Positions 46,881-55,707 of a stretch of 64,000 nucleotides of DNA are shown here, one piece after another (position 1 is the stretch's first letter; every line of letters starts with the position of its first letter). Made by a program: the position numbers and the translations under genes. The notes under the pieces are model-generated. The model saw only the letters and a list, made by a program, of their open reading frames with translations. It was not told where the DNA came from and ran no database searches. Location: contig CAWIMD010000003.1 in the NCBI GenBank assembly GCA_963837165.1, positions 310,001 to 374,000 of the forward strand. Reading direction: 5' to 3'. This stretch comes from JAENWD01 sp963837165. GTDB lineage: Bacteria > Acidobacteriota > Vicinamibacteria > Vicinamibacterales > JAENWD01.

Positions 46881-47258
46881 ATGTCCATGGATGTCAACGA
46901 TTGGAGCATCAGGGACAAACCCTACGATCTGCGTCAACGTCTCTTCAATTTCGCCTGCGTGATCACTCGAGTCGCACAGTTTCTGCACACTCAAGGACCG
47001 ACCGGCGTTGCAGTATCTGCCCAGCTCTTGAAGAGCGGGACGTCCGCCGGAGCGAACTACGAAGAGGCTGATGACGGGTCGAGCCCGAAGGATACTCGGG
47101 CAAAGAGGCAGATCGTCCTGCGCGAGTTGAAGGAGACGTCGTTCCGTCTTCGTGTCCTGCGAGGGAGCGGCATTCTCATGCCGGCACACGATCCGGTCAT
47201 AAACGAGTGCGGCGAGCTGGTGAAGATCGTAGCGGCGCTGATCCGCAATTCGACTTAA
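46881..47258 (+). CDS. Four-helix-bundle protein (23S rRNA intervening-sequence type)
   Basis: The 125-residue protein matches the small four-helix-bundle family: VNDWSIRDKPYDLRQRLFNF, a central QLLKSGTSAGANYEEADDG, and RQIVLRELKETSFRLRVL. Members were first seen as IVS-encoded proteins in rRNA genes and resemble the Avd accessory protein of diversity-generating retroelements. The function is unknown. No reverse transcriptase or rRNA lies nearby. It is bracketed by 7-mer repeats on both sides and abuts a truncated IS481 copy. Confidence 0.85.
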   Translation: MSMDVNDWSIRDKPYDLRQRLFNFACVITRVAQFLHTQGPTGVAVSAQLLKSGTSAGANYEEADDGSSPKDTRAKRQIVLRELKETSFRLRVLRGSGILMPAHDPVINECGELVKIVAALIRNST

Positions 47259-47263
47259 CGCCG

Positions 47264-47374
47264 GTGGGCGTTGGGAGTTGGAGGTTGGGCGTTGGGAGTT
47301 GGGCGTTGGGCGTTGGGCGTTGGGAGTTGGAGGTTGGGCGTTGGAGGTTGGGAGTTGCGAGTTGGGAGTTGGGC
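47264..47374. repeat. Tandem 7-mer repeat, GGGAGTT/GGGCGTT type
   Basis: About fifteen mixed copies of TTGGGAG, TTGGGCG and TTGGAGG lie between the four-helix-bundle gene and the transposase. They replace the C-terminal end of the transposase. Confidence 0.9.
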
Positions 47375-48291
47375 GACGGGGTATAGCAGCTCGCAGGCGT
47401 CTGGTCGTGCAGGGCTTCGTGCGGCCGTTCCTCGTTGTATTCCCGGACGAATCGGCGGAACCGTTGCTGTTGCGCCGAGCAATTCGCCGCGGGCGGCCGA
47501 GCGGTGTCGGCCTTCAACACGCGATGAAATTGCTCATGCGATCCATTCTGTTCGGGATGGCCGGGCGCGATGCGCTCCAGGCCGATGCCGAGGCGCAACC
47601 ACCACACCGACAGTGCGGACAGGCCCGCCAAGCCCGGGCTGGCGAACGGCCCGCCGTTGTCGCTGCGGATGTGATCGGGCAAGCCGTACTCGCCGAACGC
47701 GCGTGCGAACCGGCGTTGCGTCGCGTCACTCGTCCGCCCGAGCAATCCGTCGCAGCGGAGGACGAACCGGCTGAAGCCGTCGCGCAGCGTGAGCGGGTAG
47801 CAATACACGCCATCGCCGGTCCGAAACTCGCCCTTGAAATCGGTCGTCCACACCTGGTTCACGGTCGTGATCGGCGCCAGCGCCGGCGACGGCACCTGCG
47901 GCGAGCGGGCGCGACGCCGTTGCGCCGTCACCAAGCCGCGCTGTTGCAGCAACGTGCACACGGTCGATCGACTCGGCCACGCGGCGTGCGGATCTCGCCG
48001 GGCCGCGATCGCCAGCAGCTTCTTCGCGCCCCAGCGCGGGTGACGGCGTCGCAGGGCGATCAATGCCTCGACCAAGTCGGCATCCGTCGCCTGCGGGCTG
48101 TGATGCGGCCGGCGCGAGCGATCGCCCAACCCACGCGCACCGGCCGCCTCGTAGGCGGCGAGCCATTTGTAGCCGGTTTTCCGGCTGATCCCGTACTGCG
48201 CCGCGAGCTCGGTCATCGTAAACAGCTCCGACTCGTACTCACGAACAAATTCCAGGCGTTGCTCCATGGGGCACGTCTCGCGCCACGGCAT
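47375..48291 (-). pseudogene. IS481-family transposase, C-terminus lost into a tandem repeat
   Basis: The N-terminal helix-turn-helix region (MEQRLEFVREYESELFTMTE, YGISRKTGYKWLAAYEAAG) and the DDE integrase core are clear: first Asp in VNQVWTTDFKGEF, second in RSDNGGPFASPG and the Glu in GHPEQNGSHEQFHR. Homology ends near EALHDQTPASCYTPSP at about 47375. The frame then runs through the 7-mer repeat and stops only at 47197, antisense to the four-helix-bundle gene. The final domain of about 60-100 residues is missing, so it is probably inactive. Confidence 0.85.
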
Positions 48292-48383
48292 CGAAGCACC
48301 TCCGACCAGTACCTCGGCGCCGCGGCTGAAAAAGTGTTACCCCTGTCGCTGGACTGAAGTGTTACCTATGTCCCTGGACTGAA
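47375..48383. mobile_element. Remnant IS481-like insertion sequence
   Basis: The element keeps the transposase N-terminus and one end. That end is doubled: 48334-48358 and 48359-48383 are two 25-bp copies (GTGTTACC ... CTGGACTGAA) with three mismatches. The other end has been lost where the 7-mer repeat begins. Confidence 0.7.
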
Positions 48384-48386
48384 CCA

Positions 48387-48422
48387 GGTTGGGCGTTGGG
48401 AGTTGGGAGTTGGGAGTTGGGA
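48387..48422. repeat. Tandem 7-mer repeat, GGGAGTT type
   Basis: Five copies of TTGGGAG/TTGGGCG begin four bases after the IS end and continue to the next gene's 3' side. Confidence 0.9.
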
Positions 48423-48445
48423 GCTGCCGGGCCCTTGACAGCGTT

Positions 48446-51103
48446 TCAGAGCAGCGGGTGCAGCAGCAGCAGGCCCAGACCGATGGCGGCGCCGGCCGCC
48501 GCGGCCGCCGCGGCGATTCCGGCCACCATGCCGCCGAGTCTCGCCCGTCGTCGTGCCCGTTCCCGTTGAGGCTCGAACGCCACCGGCGGTCCGAACCCGG
48601 CGCGCGGGAGGGCGGCGCGCGGCGCGGTGGCACGCGCGTGCTGCTCGAACCAGGCCTGCAGCCAGCCCGAGGTGAGCAGCACGACCACCGGCCGCGCCAG
48701 GTGGTGCGTGGACGAGCGCCGAAGGGTGCGGACGGACTGATCGAAGAAATACCGCGCGCGCTCGGCGAACCGGTGGCGCTCGGCCGGAATGGCGGCGTGC
48801 CGCAGCGCGTAGTTGAAGACGTCGCTCTTCCGCATGTCCTGCGCGGCCCAGGTCTCGGTCGGGAACTCGAGCCGATCCGGGCGATTCAGGTACGGGTACT
48901 CGTGCATCGCCATCCAGCGCGCATAGTGCAGCAGGCTCGACTGCGCCCAGGCGTACATGCCATCGATCTCGGATCGTTCCGCCTTGGCGTCCAGGTACTT
49001 CCCAAGGGCCTGCAGGAACATCGTGTAGAACCACCGCCGCTCGGCATCGAGCAGGTCGAGCCCGTCGATGTCGTCGTCCGGATGGATGACCCTCCGGATG
49101 ATCTGTTCGGCCTTGTCGAGATAGACGCGGTCGCCGGTCAGCTGGAATCCGTCGAGCAGCGCGCTCAATGAATTGGCCGAGCCGCGTCCGGGTCCCTGAT
49201 ACGAGAGGGTGCCCGACGCCGTGGCGAGGCCCGTGTCGCCGCGCGTCAGCCAGCGGAAGACCGTCCGGTCACCGTCGTCGATCCGGATCGGGAAGTGCGC
49301 CAGGTCCAGTGCCGCTTCGCGATACCGCTCGTCTCCGGTCATGAACCACGCGAGCATGAGCCCGGTGACATAGTTGTGCTCGCTGGACGGACCGCCGCCG
49401 TGGCCGCACGAGGCGGGATAGGTCCGGTGAGTCGCCGTGTCGGCGTCGGTGTAGTGAATAGTGTGCCAGAAGAGGCCCCGGTTGTACGCCGCCTTGTCCT
49501 CGTCGGTGTGATAGACGTCGATGTCGGTGACGTGCGCCGCCAGCTCCCGCATGTGCGCCCACCAGGCCGGCGCGCCGGAGCGCATGAACTGACACGCGAA
49601 CCCGGCCACGGGGTCGTACTGGTTGTTGTAGTGGGAGATCAGCGGCCCGCTGCCGGCAGGGGCGCGTACGGCTTCGTGGTCACCGTAGATCTCGCCGAAA
49701 TGGCGCCACCCGAACTCGTCGATGGCCTCGCGCTTCCGCTCGAACGATTCAGGCCCGTCGATGGCCGCGTGCACGAGCGCGACGTGATCGCGGTGGGAAT
49801 CGGACGCCTCGGTCGTGAGGTAGGGCACCGCGCCGGTGGCGGCATAGTAGTCGGGGGTGGAACCCACGATTGCCGGCTGACGCGCCCAGGCAAGCGGCGT
49901 GTCGGTGACCGGATCGGGACCCACCTGCAGCCAGAGATCGTACGTCTTCTGCTCCCCTCCCTGCAGCTCGTGCAGCGTCGGGGCCGCCGGCAGCACGTGG
50001 ACGTCGAGGTCCCGGCCGTCGGAGTGGATCATCATCGGAAAGTTCTGCCAGAAGTGCTCGACGGCCACCGCGACCTGTTCCGCCCCTTCGCCAGCGGCCA
50101 CGATCGGCGTCGCCCTGCGCCCGCGGTCGAAGTGGTCGCCCGACAGCAGCTCGTAGCCGCTGAACGGTAGCGGGATGCGACGCTCGCGGTCGATGTGGTT
50201 CCGGCTGTACCAGTGTGCGCCGCCGCTCGAGGCCTGATGCAGCACGAATGGCGCGTCCATCGGCGCGAAGGCGGCCGACGGTGCGATCGAGCACCGGACA
50301 CCTGCCGCCGGGGCCGCCGGGCGGCGCATCGAGAGGGTCGCACGCCGGAGCAGCACCGAGCCGGGGTCGCCAAGATCCCACTGGCCTTCGGGATGTTCGG
50401 CGCGATGGGGGTTTCTCAGCCGCAGCTCGCATCGCATGGCCGCCAGGCCCTGGAAGAGGTGCACGCGCAGGCACAACTCGACCCGTCGCCCGCCGGACAG
50501 GGTCGCGTGGCCATCGACCCGTACCACGGTTCGAAGCGCCCCCGGCTGCTCGATCGCCGCTGCACCGAGATCTACGGCGGCGGGCTCGTCGTCGCAGCCG
50601 AGCAGTGAGAGCTGAAGCTCCACCTGCGGCTGCCGGCCAGGCCGTGCCACCGAGGCCGCAATGGATCCGCCCGGTGCGAACCGGGCGCAGCACGCGCCCG
50701 TCTCGGCGATGACGCCTCCGCCGTCGGCGCGGCATCGAATCCAGTCGCGCGGCTCGATTCGCGCAGATGCCGGCTCGAGGCTGCCGATCGACTGGCCGGG
50801 CCGCGCGATATCGGCGCGCAGATCGCAGAGCACCCAGCGAATCGAGCCGTCGGACCAGCGGTTGAGCACCTGCGCCTGAAGCGGCAGCCACGCGCCGTCG
50901 ACCCCGCGAACACGAAGGCCGGCTTCGTCATGGCAGAGGCCGCGTGCCATCGGCAGGCCGACTGTCACCGGCACCTTACGGCGCCGCAGCGATGCAGCGC
51001 CCGACGTGCCGAGCACGACGAGCGGCGCGCAGTCGGGCCTCTGGGCCGACTCGAACATGCCGCCGCGACGAGCTGGCGATTCAGTCGCTCCTGGAACACT
51101 CAT
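48446..51103 (-). CDS. PcRGLX/YetA-like RIFT-barrel protein with C-terminal membrane anchor
   Basis: The 885-residue protein begins with a beta-rich domain (KVPVTVGLPMARG, then RVRGVDGAWLPLQAQVLNRW and SDGSIRWVLCDLRADI), as in PcRGLX/YetA proteins related to exo-rhamnogalacturonan lyases. A central beta-sandwich is followed by an alpha/alpha-barrel-like region with WAHMRELAAHVTDIDVYHTD, CGHGGGPSSEHNYVTGLML and Trp/His-rich motifs. A hydrophobic C-terminal segment (GMVAGIAAAAAAAGAAIGLG) would anchor it in a membrane. No N-terminal signal is evident. It may trim or cleave the locus polysaccharide; the reaction is not proven. Confidence 0.65.
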   Translation of the reverse strand: MSVPGATESPARRGGMFESAQRPDCAPLVVLGTSGAASLRRRKVPVTVGLPMARGLCHDEAGLRVRGVDGAWLPLQAQVLNRWSDGSIRWVLCDLRADIARPGQSIGSLEPASARIEPRDWIRCRADGGGVIAETGACCARFAPGGSIAASVARPGRQPQVELQLSLLGCDDEPAAVDLGAAAIEQPGALRTVVRVDGHATLSGGRRVELCLRVHLFQGLAAMRCELRLRNPHRAEHPEGQWDLGDPGSVLLRRATLSMRRPAAPAAGVRCSIAPSAAFAPMDAPFVLHQASSGGAHWYSRNHIDRERRIPLPFSGYELLSGDHFDRGRRATPIVAAGEGAEQVAVAVEHFWQNFPMMIHSDGRDLDVHVLPAAPTLHELQGGEQKTYDLWLQVGPDPVTDTPLAWARQPAIVGSTPDYYAATGAVPYLTTEASDSHRDHVALVHAAIDGPESFERKREAIDEFGWRHFGEIYGDHEAVRAPAGSGPLISHYNNQYDPVAGFACQFMRSGAPAWWAHMRELAAHVTDIDVYHTDEDKAAYNRGLFWHTIHYTDADTATHRTYPASCGHGGGPSSEHNYVTGLMLAWFMTGDERYREAALDLAHFPIRIDDGDRTVFRWLTRGDTGLATASGTLSYQGPGRGSANSLSALLDGFQLTGDRVYLDKAEQIIRRVIHPDDDIDGLDLLDAERRWFYTMFLQALGKYLDAKAERSEIDGMYAWAQSSLLHYARWMAMHEYPYLNRPDRLEFPTETWAAQDMRKSDVFNYALRHAAIPAERHRFAERARYFFDQSVRTLRRSSTHHLARPVVVLLTSGWLQAWFEQHARATAPRAALPRAGFGPPVAFEPQRERARRRARLGGMVAGIAAAAAAAGAAIGLGLLLLHPLL

Positions 51104-51419
51104 CGGTGCGCGTCATGCGGCGGCACGCCCATCGCTGAGCAGCGAACCGTCACACCCATGTAATTCAGGGACATCAATCCAACCGCGAGAGTCGCTCTGA
51201 CCTTGCACATCGCGCGATCACTCGAGCGCCTGGCCTGCTGCGCCGCGATCACTTCAAGGATCGTACCTGGCGCGGGGCTTTGGCCCCGCATCCGCGCTAC
51301 ACGAGAGAAGTGTGGTACGCGGTCGACTTTTGGCGACCGCGTGACGCACGGCCGCTGCGCCCGCAACGGTCGTCGGCGCGAATGCGGCGCGGGATCTGCC
51401 GGCCTCGATCTTGAATAGC
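51104..51419. other. Divergent intergenic region with two hairpins
   Basis: This stretch of 316 bases separates the divergent PcRGLX-like and glycosyltransferase genes. No gene is seen. Two strong stem-loops lie on the glycosyltransferase side. Confidence 0.5.
51272..51342. other. Two successive stem-loops upstream of the glycosyltransferase
   Basis: The first is GCGGGGC-TTTG-GCCCCGC at 51272-51289. The second is ACGCGGTCG-ACTTTTGG-CGACCGCGT at 51317-51342. Both stems are perfect, and both loops contain CTTT(T)GG-like sequence when the closing pair is counted. They lie 78-150 bases before the start codon and may form a leader structure or operators. Confidence 0.5.
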
Positions 51420-52623
51420 GTGACGGCCGTGGCTGTGTCTGCGACGCGTCGAGGCGATCACGAACCCATTCGCGTCGCCTTCGTCGTGCACACGATGCAG
51501 ATGGCCGGCGCCGAGCGGCTCGTCCTCGAAACCATTCGGCGGCTCGACGGACGGATTCGGCCCACCGTGCTGTGCCTGGATGAGCTCGGGCTGCTCGGCG
51601 AGGAGCTCCGTGCGCGTGGCGTGGATGTGGTCGCGCTCGGCCGGAGGCCAGGACTGGACGCGCGCCTGCCGTTCAGGATCGCGTCGGCCCTGGAGTCGCG
51701 TGGTATTCAGGTCGTGCACGCGCACCAGTACACGCCGTTCTTCTACAGTGCGCTGGCAAAGGTCCGCCTGGCCGGACGCGTCAAGATCGTCCTGACCGAA
51801 CATGGCCGCCACTTCCCCGACGTGGTGGCGCCGCGCCGCCGGGTCGTCAACCGATTCTGGCTGGCCAGGCTGGCCGATCGCGTCAATGCCGTGTGCGCAT
51901 TCACCGCGGAGGCCCTGGCGGTGAACGACGGCTTCCCGAGGGACCGCGTCGAGATCATCCCGAACGGCGTGGACGCGGTTGCCGCGGATCTCGAGGTCGG
52001 CCGCCAGGCCGCACGCCGCGCCGCGGGCGTGCCGGATCACGGCAGACGCCTGGTGGTCTCCGTGGCCCGGTTTCATCCCGTCAAGGACCACGAGACGCTC
52101 GTCCGGGCGTTTGCCTACGTGGCCCGGTATCTGCGGGACGTCGACCTGCTGCTCGCCGGCGACGGTCCCGAGCGCCCGCGCATCGAGCAGCTGACCGCCG
52201 ATCTCGGCATTGCCTCCCGCGTCCGGTTCCTCGGCGTCCGGCGGGACGTTCCCGCCTTGCTCCGGGCAGCCGACGCCTTCTGCCTGACGTCTCTGAGCGA
52301 GGCCGCATCGCTGACGGTGCTCGAAGCCATGGCGGCGCCGGTCCCCATCGTGCTCACCAACGTCGGCGGCAACTCCAGAGCTCGTGCGGCACGAACGCGA
52401 GGGACTGCTCGTGCCCCGGCGTGACCCGGCCTCGGCTGGCTGGGCCCTGCTGGACGTGCTCACCAACCGCGCCCTCGCCGCACGACTGGCCGCGGCCGCA
52501 TGGCGGCGCTCACGCGCCGAGTTCTCGCTCGATTCGACCATCGCGCGGTACTTCCAGCTGTACGCGGACGTCATCGGACGCCCGGCGGTCGGCGGTCGCC
52601 CTCCGCTTCGAGCCACCGCCTGA
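51420..52623 (+). pseudogene. Family 4 glycosyltransferase, frame-shifted near the C-terminus
   Basis: The protein begins IRVAFVVHTMQMAGAERLVL and has VVHAHQYTPFFYSALAKV, VLTEHGRHFPDVV, IIPNGVD, VSVARFHPVKDHETLV, GDGPERPRIE and the E-x7-E stretch SEAASLTVLEAMAAPVPIVL. After TNVGGN one extra T (near 52373) shifts the frame; removing it continues PELVRHEREGLLVPRRDP to the end at 52623, giving about 400 residues. Starts at TTG 51411 or GTG 51420 are possible. It is a paralogue of the glycosyltransferase at 43668. Confidence 0.85.
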
Positions 52624-52739
52624 GGCCGCCGTGCAAATTGTTACGCGTGCGGGCCGTGCGACGAGCCGTGGGAATTCGTTGAGTCCTCCTCGCGAAATAG
52701 TCGTCACGGCGCCCGTGGCGGGCAACTACACTGTTCCGA

Positions 52740-52971
52740 TGTTGAACCGGGTGGTTGATCGAATCGACCAGGCGATGCCAAAGCGCCTCAAGGTACTGGC
52801 CAAGCGCCTCACCTGGAGGTGCACGATGCCGGCGCCAGGGACGTGCTCCTGGGAGTGCTGGAGCGGGTAAAGTACCGGGTGCGCACGCTGGTGCCAGGAG
52901 CGATGCCGCTCACCACCGACCCGTTCGAGAGGGTCGGTTGCCTGTGCGTTCCCAATGAGATCGACGAGTGA
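52740..52971 (+). pseudogene. Small unrecognised protein, probably frame-shifted
   Basis: From ATG 52740 the frame reads LNRVVDRIDQAMPKRLKVLA. After about 52812 the protein-like reading continues in another frame, LEVHDAGARDVLLGVLERVK, ending FERVGCLCVPNEIDE at a TGA at 52969-52971. Joined, it would be about 77 residues. I do not recognise it, and it could be chance. Confidence 0.3.
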
Positions 52972-52986
52972 TGAACCGGAATCGAA

Positions 52987-54199
52987 TCAGGGCGCCACCT
53001 GCAGCACGACCGGCTTGTAGTGCATCGAGCCGACCACGTAGAAGCGTCCAGCGTTGTCATGCGTCATGGATCCGTAGAGCACTGCAGACTCCGGAAATCT
53101 CGCCGACGACCCGTAGGGGAGCGTTGCGACCGCTACGGTGCCATCCGGATGGTGCGTGACCCATTCGAATGTCTTGCTGCCCCAGCTCGAGGGGCTCGCG
53201 ACCCCGTAGAGCGCACCCGAGGCCGGATCGCGAAACAGCGAGGCCACGTACCGCTTTCCGGCCGGGTGGAACCACCCTTCATCGCTCACCCGTGACGGGC
53301 CGGATGGCTGCGGCTGCACGTGATACAGCCGGCCCTTGCCCGTAGTGAAGTACCACCCGTCGGCCCCGTCCGGCTGGGTGGCGACAACGCCGTGCGATTC
53401 GTCGGGACTGCGCTCGAAATACTCGCCCAGTGGGGTCTCGCCGACCTCGTGCAGGTCCGCGTCTAGTTCTACCAGCGAGGCCTCGGGCCGATCCCCGTTG
53501 CGCCGGACGCGCGGTAACGTACGCGTGGCCGCGCCGATCCGCGAAGAAGTTGCGGCTCACGTGCCCCCCCACTGACCCGACCGTGACCGAGGTCATGCGG
53601 CCGGATCGGGTGTCGAACTGGAACAGCACGTGATTGAAGTACCCGAGCGTATAGACGTAGGGCCCGCCCACCGCCGCCGCGATGAGCGCCTGCGGAACCG
53701 CAGCCAGGTGCTGCCAGACGCCCCGGCGCGAGAGTCGCCACAAGTGTCCGCCCCACGTGGGCAGCCTGGACCCGTCGTCTCTCTCGCCGGATTCGTCCAT
53801 CGAGGTGAAGTAGAGCCGGCCGTCCGCGGCCTCGACGATCCGCGAGTGGATCTTCATCTGCGTCTCGCCGGGGCGCCGCAGGTGCAGTCGCTCGAGCTCC
53901 TGGACTACGTTGCCACGGTCATTGATCGAGCCCACGTCCGGATCGAGCTCGTAGAGGTGGGCCGATCCGGAGCCCCGGTCGTCGTTGCTGGTGATGCCGA
54001 CCCAGACATGGCCCCGCAAGTCGTTCCCCGTGGCGCCCCAGATGGCCCAGGCACCCCAAAAATCAGGCGGCGTCAGCACTCGTACGGTGGGCTGACCATC
54101 CGTCAATCGCCGGCTCGCGTGTGCGGAAGGACCGCCAGCGCCGAGAACAGCCCCAAGGGCAAGCACGCCGCACCAGCGTCGCATTCCAAAGCCGGTCAC
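52987..54199 (-). pseudogene. Secreted beta-propeller protein with a frameshift
   Basis: The product starts at GTG 54199 (GGAGG five bases upstream) or ATG 54184, with a signal peptide ending GPSAHA. It contains repeated blade-like stretches: HVWVGITSNDDRGSGSAHLY, GRLYFTSMDESGERD, YVYTLGYFNHVLFQFDTRSG, DGWYFTTGKGRLYHVQPQ, SGALYGVASPSSWGSKTFEW and RFYVVGSMHYKPVVL. An extra base near 53520 moves the last third to another frame; removing it gives about 403 residues. This resembles SMP-30/YncE-like propellers. The substrate is unknown. Confidence 0.7.
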
Positions 54200-54315
54200 A
54201 GGTCCTCCTGGTGTTCCGTCGCCGTCTGTATCATCTGCGCCACAGGTATTCCTGGCCGGTGGGACTCCGCCGTTCAGGGCGATCCTGTACATGTAACGAT
54301 CTGAGTCACAAGGCG

Positions 54316-54515
54316 ACGCCCGCGTCGATCTGGCAACCGCTCTCGCACTTCTTCCTCCTGCCCAACGTCTGTTCCCGCTGTTTCCGGTCGTGGACTACCG
54401 GACGTTCCTCCGCACGTACTACAACGAAGAGCGCCACCGAATCTACCAGCGGCGTGCACTGGATCTTCCGGGGCCTGACGCAGCTCATTCTCTATCGCGC
54501 GGAGGTCGATGTGTC
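54316..54515 (+). pseudogene. Remnant of an unrecognised membrane-associated protein
   Basis: One frame reads LATALALLPPAQRLFPLFPV and then VDYRTFLRTYYNEERHRIYQ. The next frame continues GVHWIFRGLTQLILYR. The joined segment is protein-like, with aromatic and charged residues as at a membrane surface. There is no start or end, so it is probably a decayed gene. I do not know the family. Confidence 0.4.
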
Positions 54516-54678
54516 GGAGGGCGGCCATCACAGCCACCGACTGGCCGAGAGAGCGAAACCAAGTGGGCTCCGTCGGGTGGCAGACATAGAGAGAGCGATC
54601 CCGACTGATCTTCTACACGAGCACCGTCCAGGTGCGGCGATGGAGGAAATCGCACGCAGGCGACGTCCCCGCCAACGC

Positions 54679-54684
54679 TATAAT
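54679..54684 (+). promoter_or_regulatory. TATAAT -10 box placed for a leaderless start
   Basis: A perfect TATAAT lies six bases before the GTG at 54690. Transcription would then begin at or next to the start codon, which suggests a leaderless mRNA. No good -35 box is seen, and no ribosome binding site would be transcribed. Confidence 0.4.
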
Positions 54685-54689
54685 CTGCC

Positions 54690-55532
54690 GTGCGCCTTTC
54701 ACTGTACACCTACGTCCGGAACGGTCTCCGGCTCGACTTTCATCTGCCGGCGATGCTTCGCCATCATGTTCCGCTGGCCGACGAGATCATAGTGGCGGAG
54801 GGACACTCGACCGACGGCACGTACGAGGCTATCCGAAGCGTGGATCCGAAGGTTCACGTGTTCCGGACCAGATTCAAGCCCATGGCAGACATGGGTTGGT
54901 ATGGGCGATGCAAGGACGAGGCACGTGATCGGTGCACGGGAGACTGGTGCATCTTCCTGGATGCGGACGAGTTCATCCCCGAGTGGGAGTTCGAATCGAT
55001 TCGGACATTCCTGGAGACAGCGGAGGCTCCTGTGATTCCGGTCGCGTTCCTGAACTTCTACGGCAACTATCGTGTGCTTCACCGGGCGCCTGCCAAGGTC
55101 TATTGGCCGGTATACAAGTACATGATTCACGAGAACCGTCGAGATCTCGAGTTCTGGGGTGACGGAAGCAACATCCGGGTCAAAGGGCAGACACAGGCGA
55201 CGCCTGTCCATTTCCCTTTCCACTGCCACCATTTCGGCTTCGTCCGACACGCCGCGCGGTTGCGGGAGAAGTGGCGGCAGCAGGCTCAGTTGTACGGCGG
55301 GCGGCGACGGTTCCCGCTCCCTGCGTTCCTCTTCGACCTGCTGCCGCACCGCTGGGATGACCCGGTCTTCATGGACGGCCTCGTCATCTACGAGGGCCCG
55401 TACGTCAAGGCGGTTCGGGATGATCCGCCCGAATTCGTGCGCGACGATTTCCTGACGTATCGGCTGCTACGGCAAGTCGCACAGCATTCGGATCCTCCTG
55501 TGTTGAACCGCGTCCCTGACGATCCTGACTGA
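54690..55532 (+). CDS. Family 2 glycosyltransferase
   Basis: The 280-residue protein is a GT-A transferase of the type often called glycosyl transferase family 2 in polysaccharide loci. It has LYTYVRNGLRLDFHLPAMLR, DEIIVAEGHSTDGTYEAI, the DxD-type motif in CIFLDADEFIPEWEF and a C-terminal half rich in aromatic residues (KVYWPVYKYMIHENRRDLEF, HCHHFGFVRHAARLREKW). Translation starts at GTG 54690. It converges on the TPR lipoprotein gene. Confidence 0.85.
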   Translation: MRLSLYTYVRNGLRLDFHLPAMLRHHVPLADEIIVAEGHSTDGTYEAIRSVDPKVHVFRTRFKPMADMGWYGRCKDEARDRCTGDWCIFLDADEFIPEWEFESIRTFLETAEAPVIPVAFLNFYGNYRVLHRAPAKVYWPVYKYMIHENRRDLEFWGDGSNIRVKGQTQATPVHFPFHCHHFGFVRHAARLREKWRQQAQLYGGRRRFPLPAFLFDLLPHRWDDPVFMDGLVIYEGPYVKAVRDDPPEFVRDDFLTYRLLRQVAQHSDPPVLNRVPDDPD

Positions 55533-55707
55533 TCGCAGGGGCGCGGCTGGGACGGCGTCCCTGCTGCAACATCCGGTTCTGGTCCATTCACCTCACCGTA
55601 CCGCCCGAGCCGTCCACCCAGTCCTCGAACCACGGGCTCGAACCGCCGTTCGCGATGACTTCGCGCTGTATCGTCGCCTGGCAGGGGACCGGTAGAGAGG
55701 GGCGTCA

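Larger units (their letters stand above)
54200..54689. other. Intergenic region with a gene remnant and a promoter
   Basis: This region of 490 bases separates the divergent propeller and glycosyltransferase genes. It holds a membrane-protein-like remnant on the plus strand (54316-54515) and a TATAAT box beside the next gene. The rest shows nothing I recognise. Confidence 0.5.

Noticed and set aside
45810..47258. One long plus-strand frame joining the amidotransferase region to the four-helix-bundle gene
   Set aside because: The first part is a shadow frame of the amidotransferase and the middle is tandem repeat; only the last 125 codons are a real gene.
46733..47374. Possible CRISPR array
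   Set aside because: Units are 7 bp, contiguous, without unique spacers, and no cas genes occur.
47197..47374. C-terminal extension of the IS481 transposase frame
   Set aside because: It translates the 7-mer repeat and the antisense strand of the four-helix-bundle gene, so homology ends near 47375.
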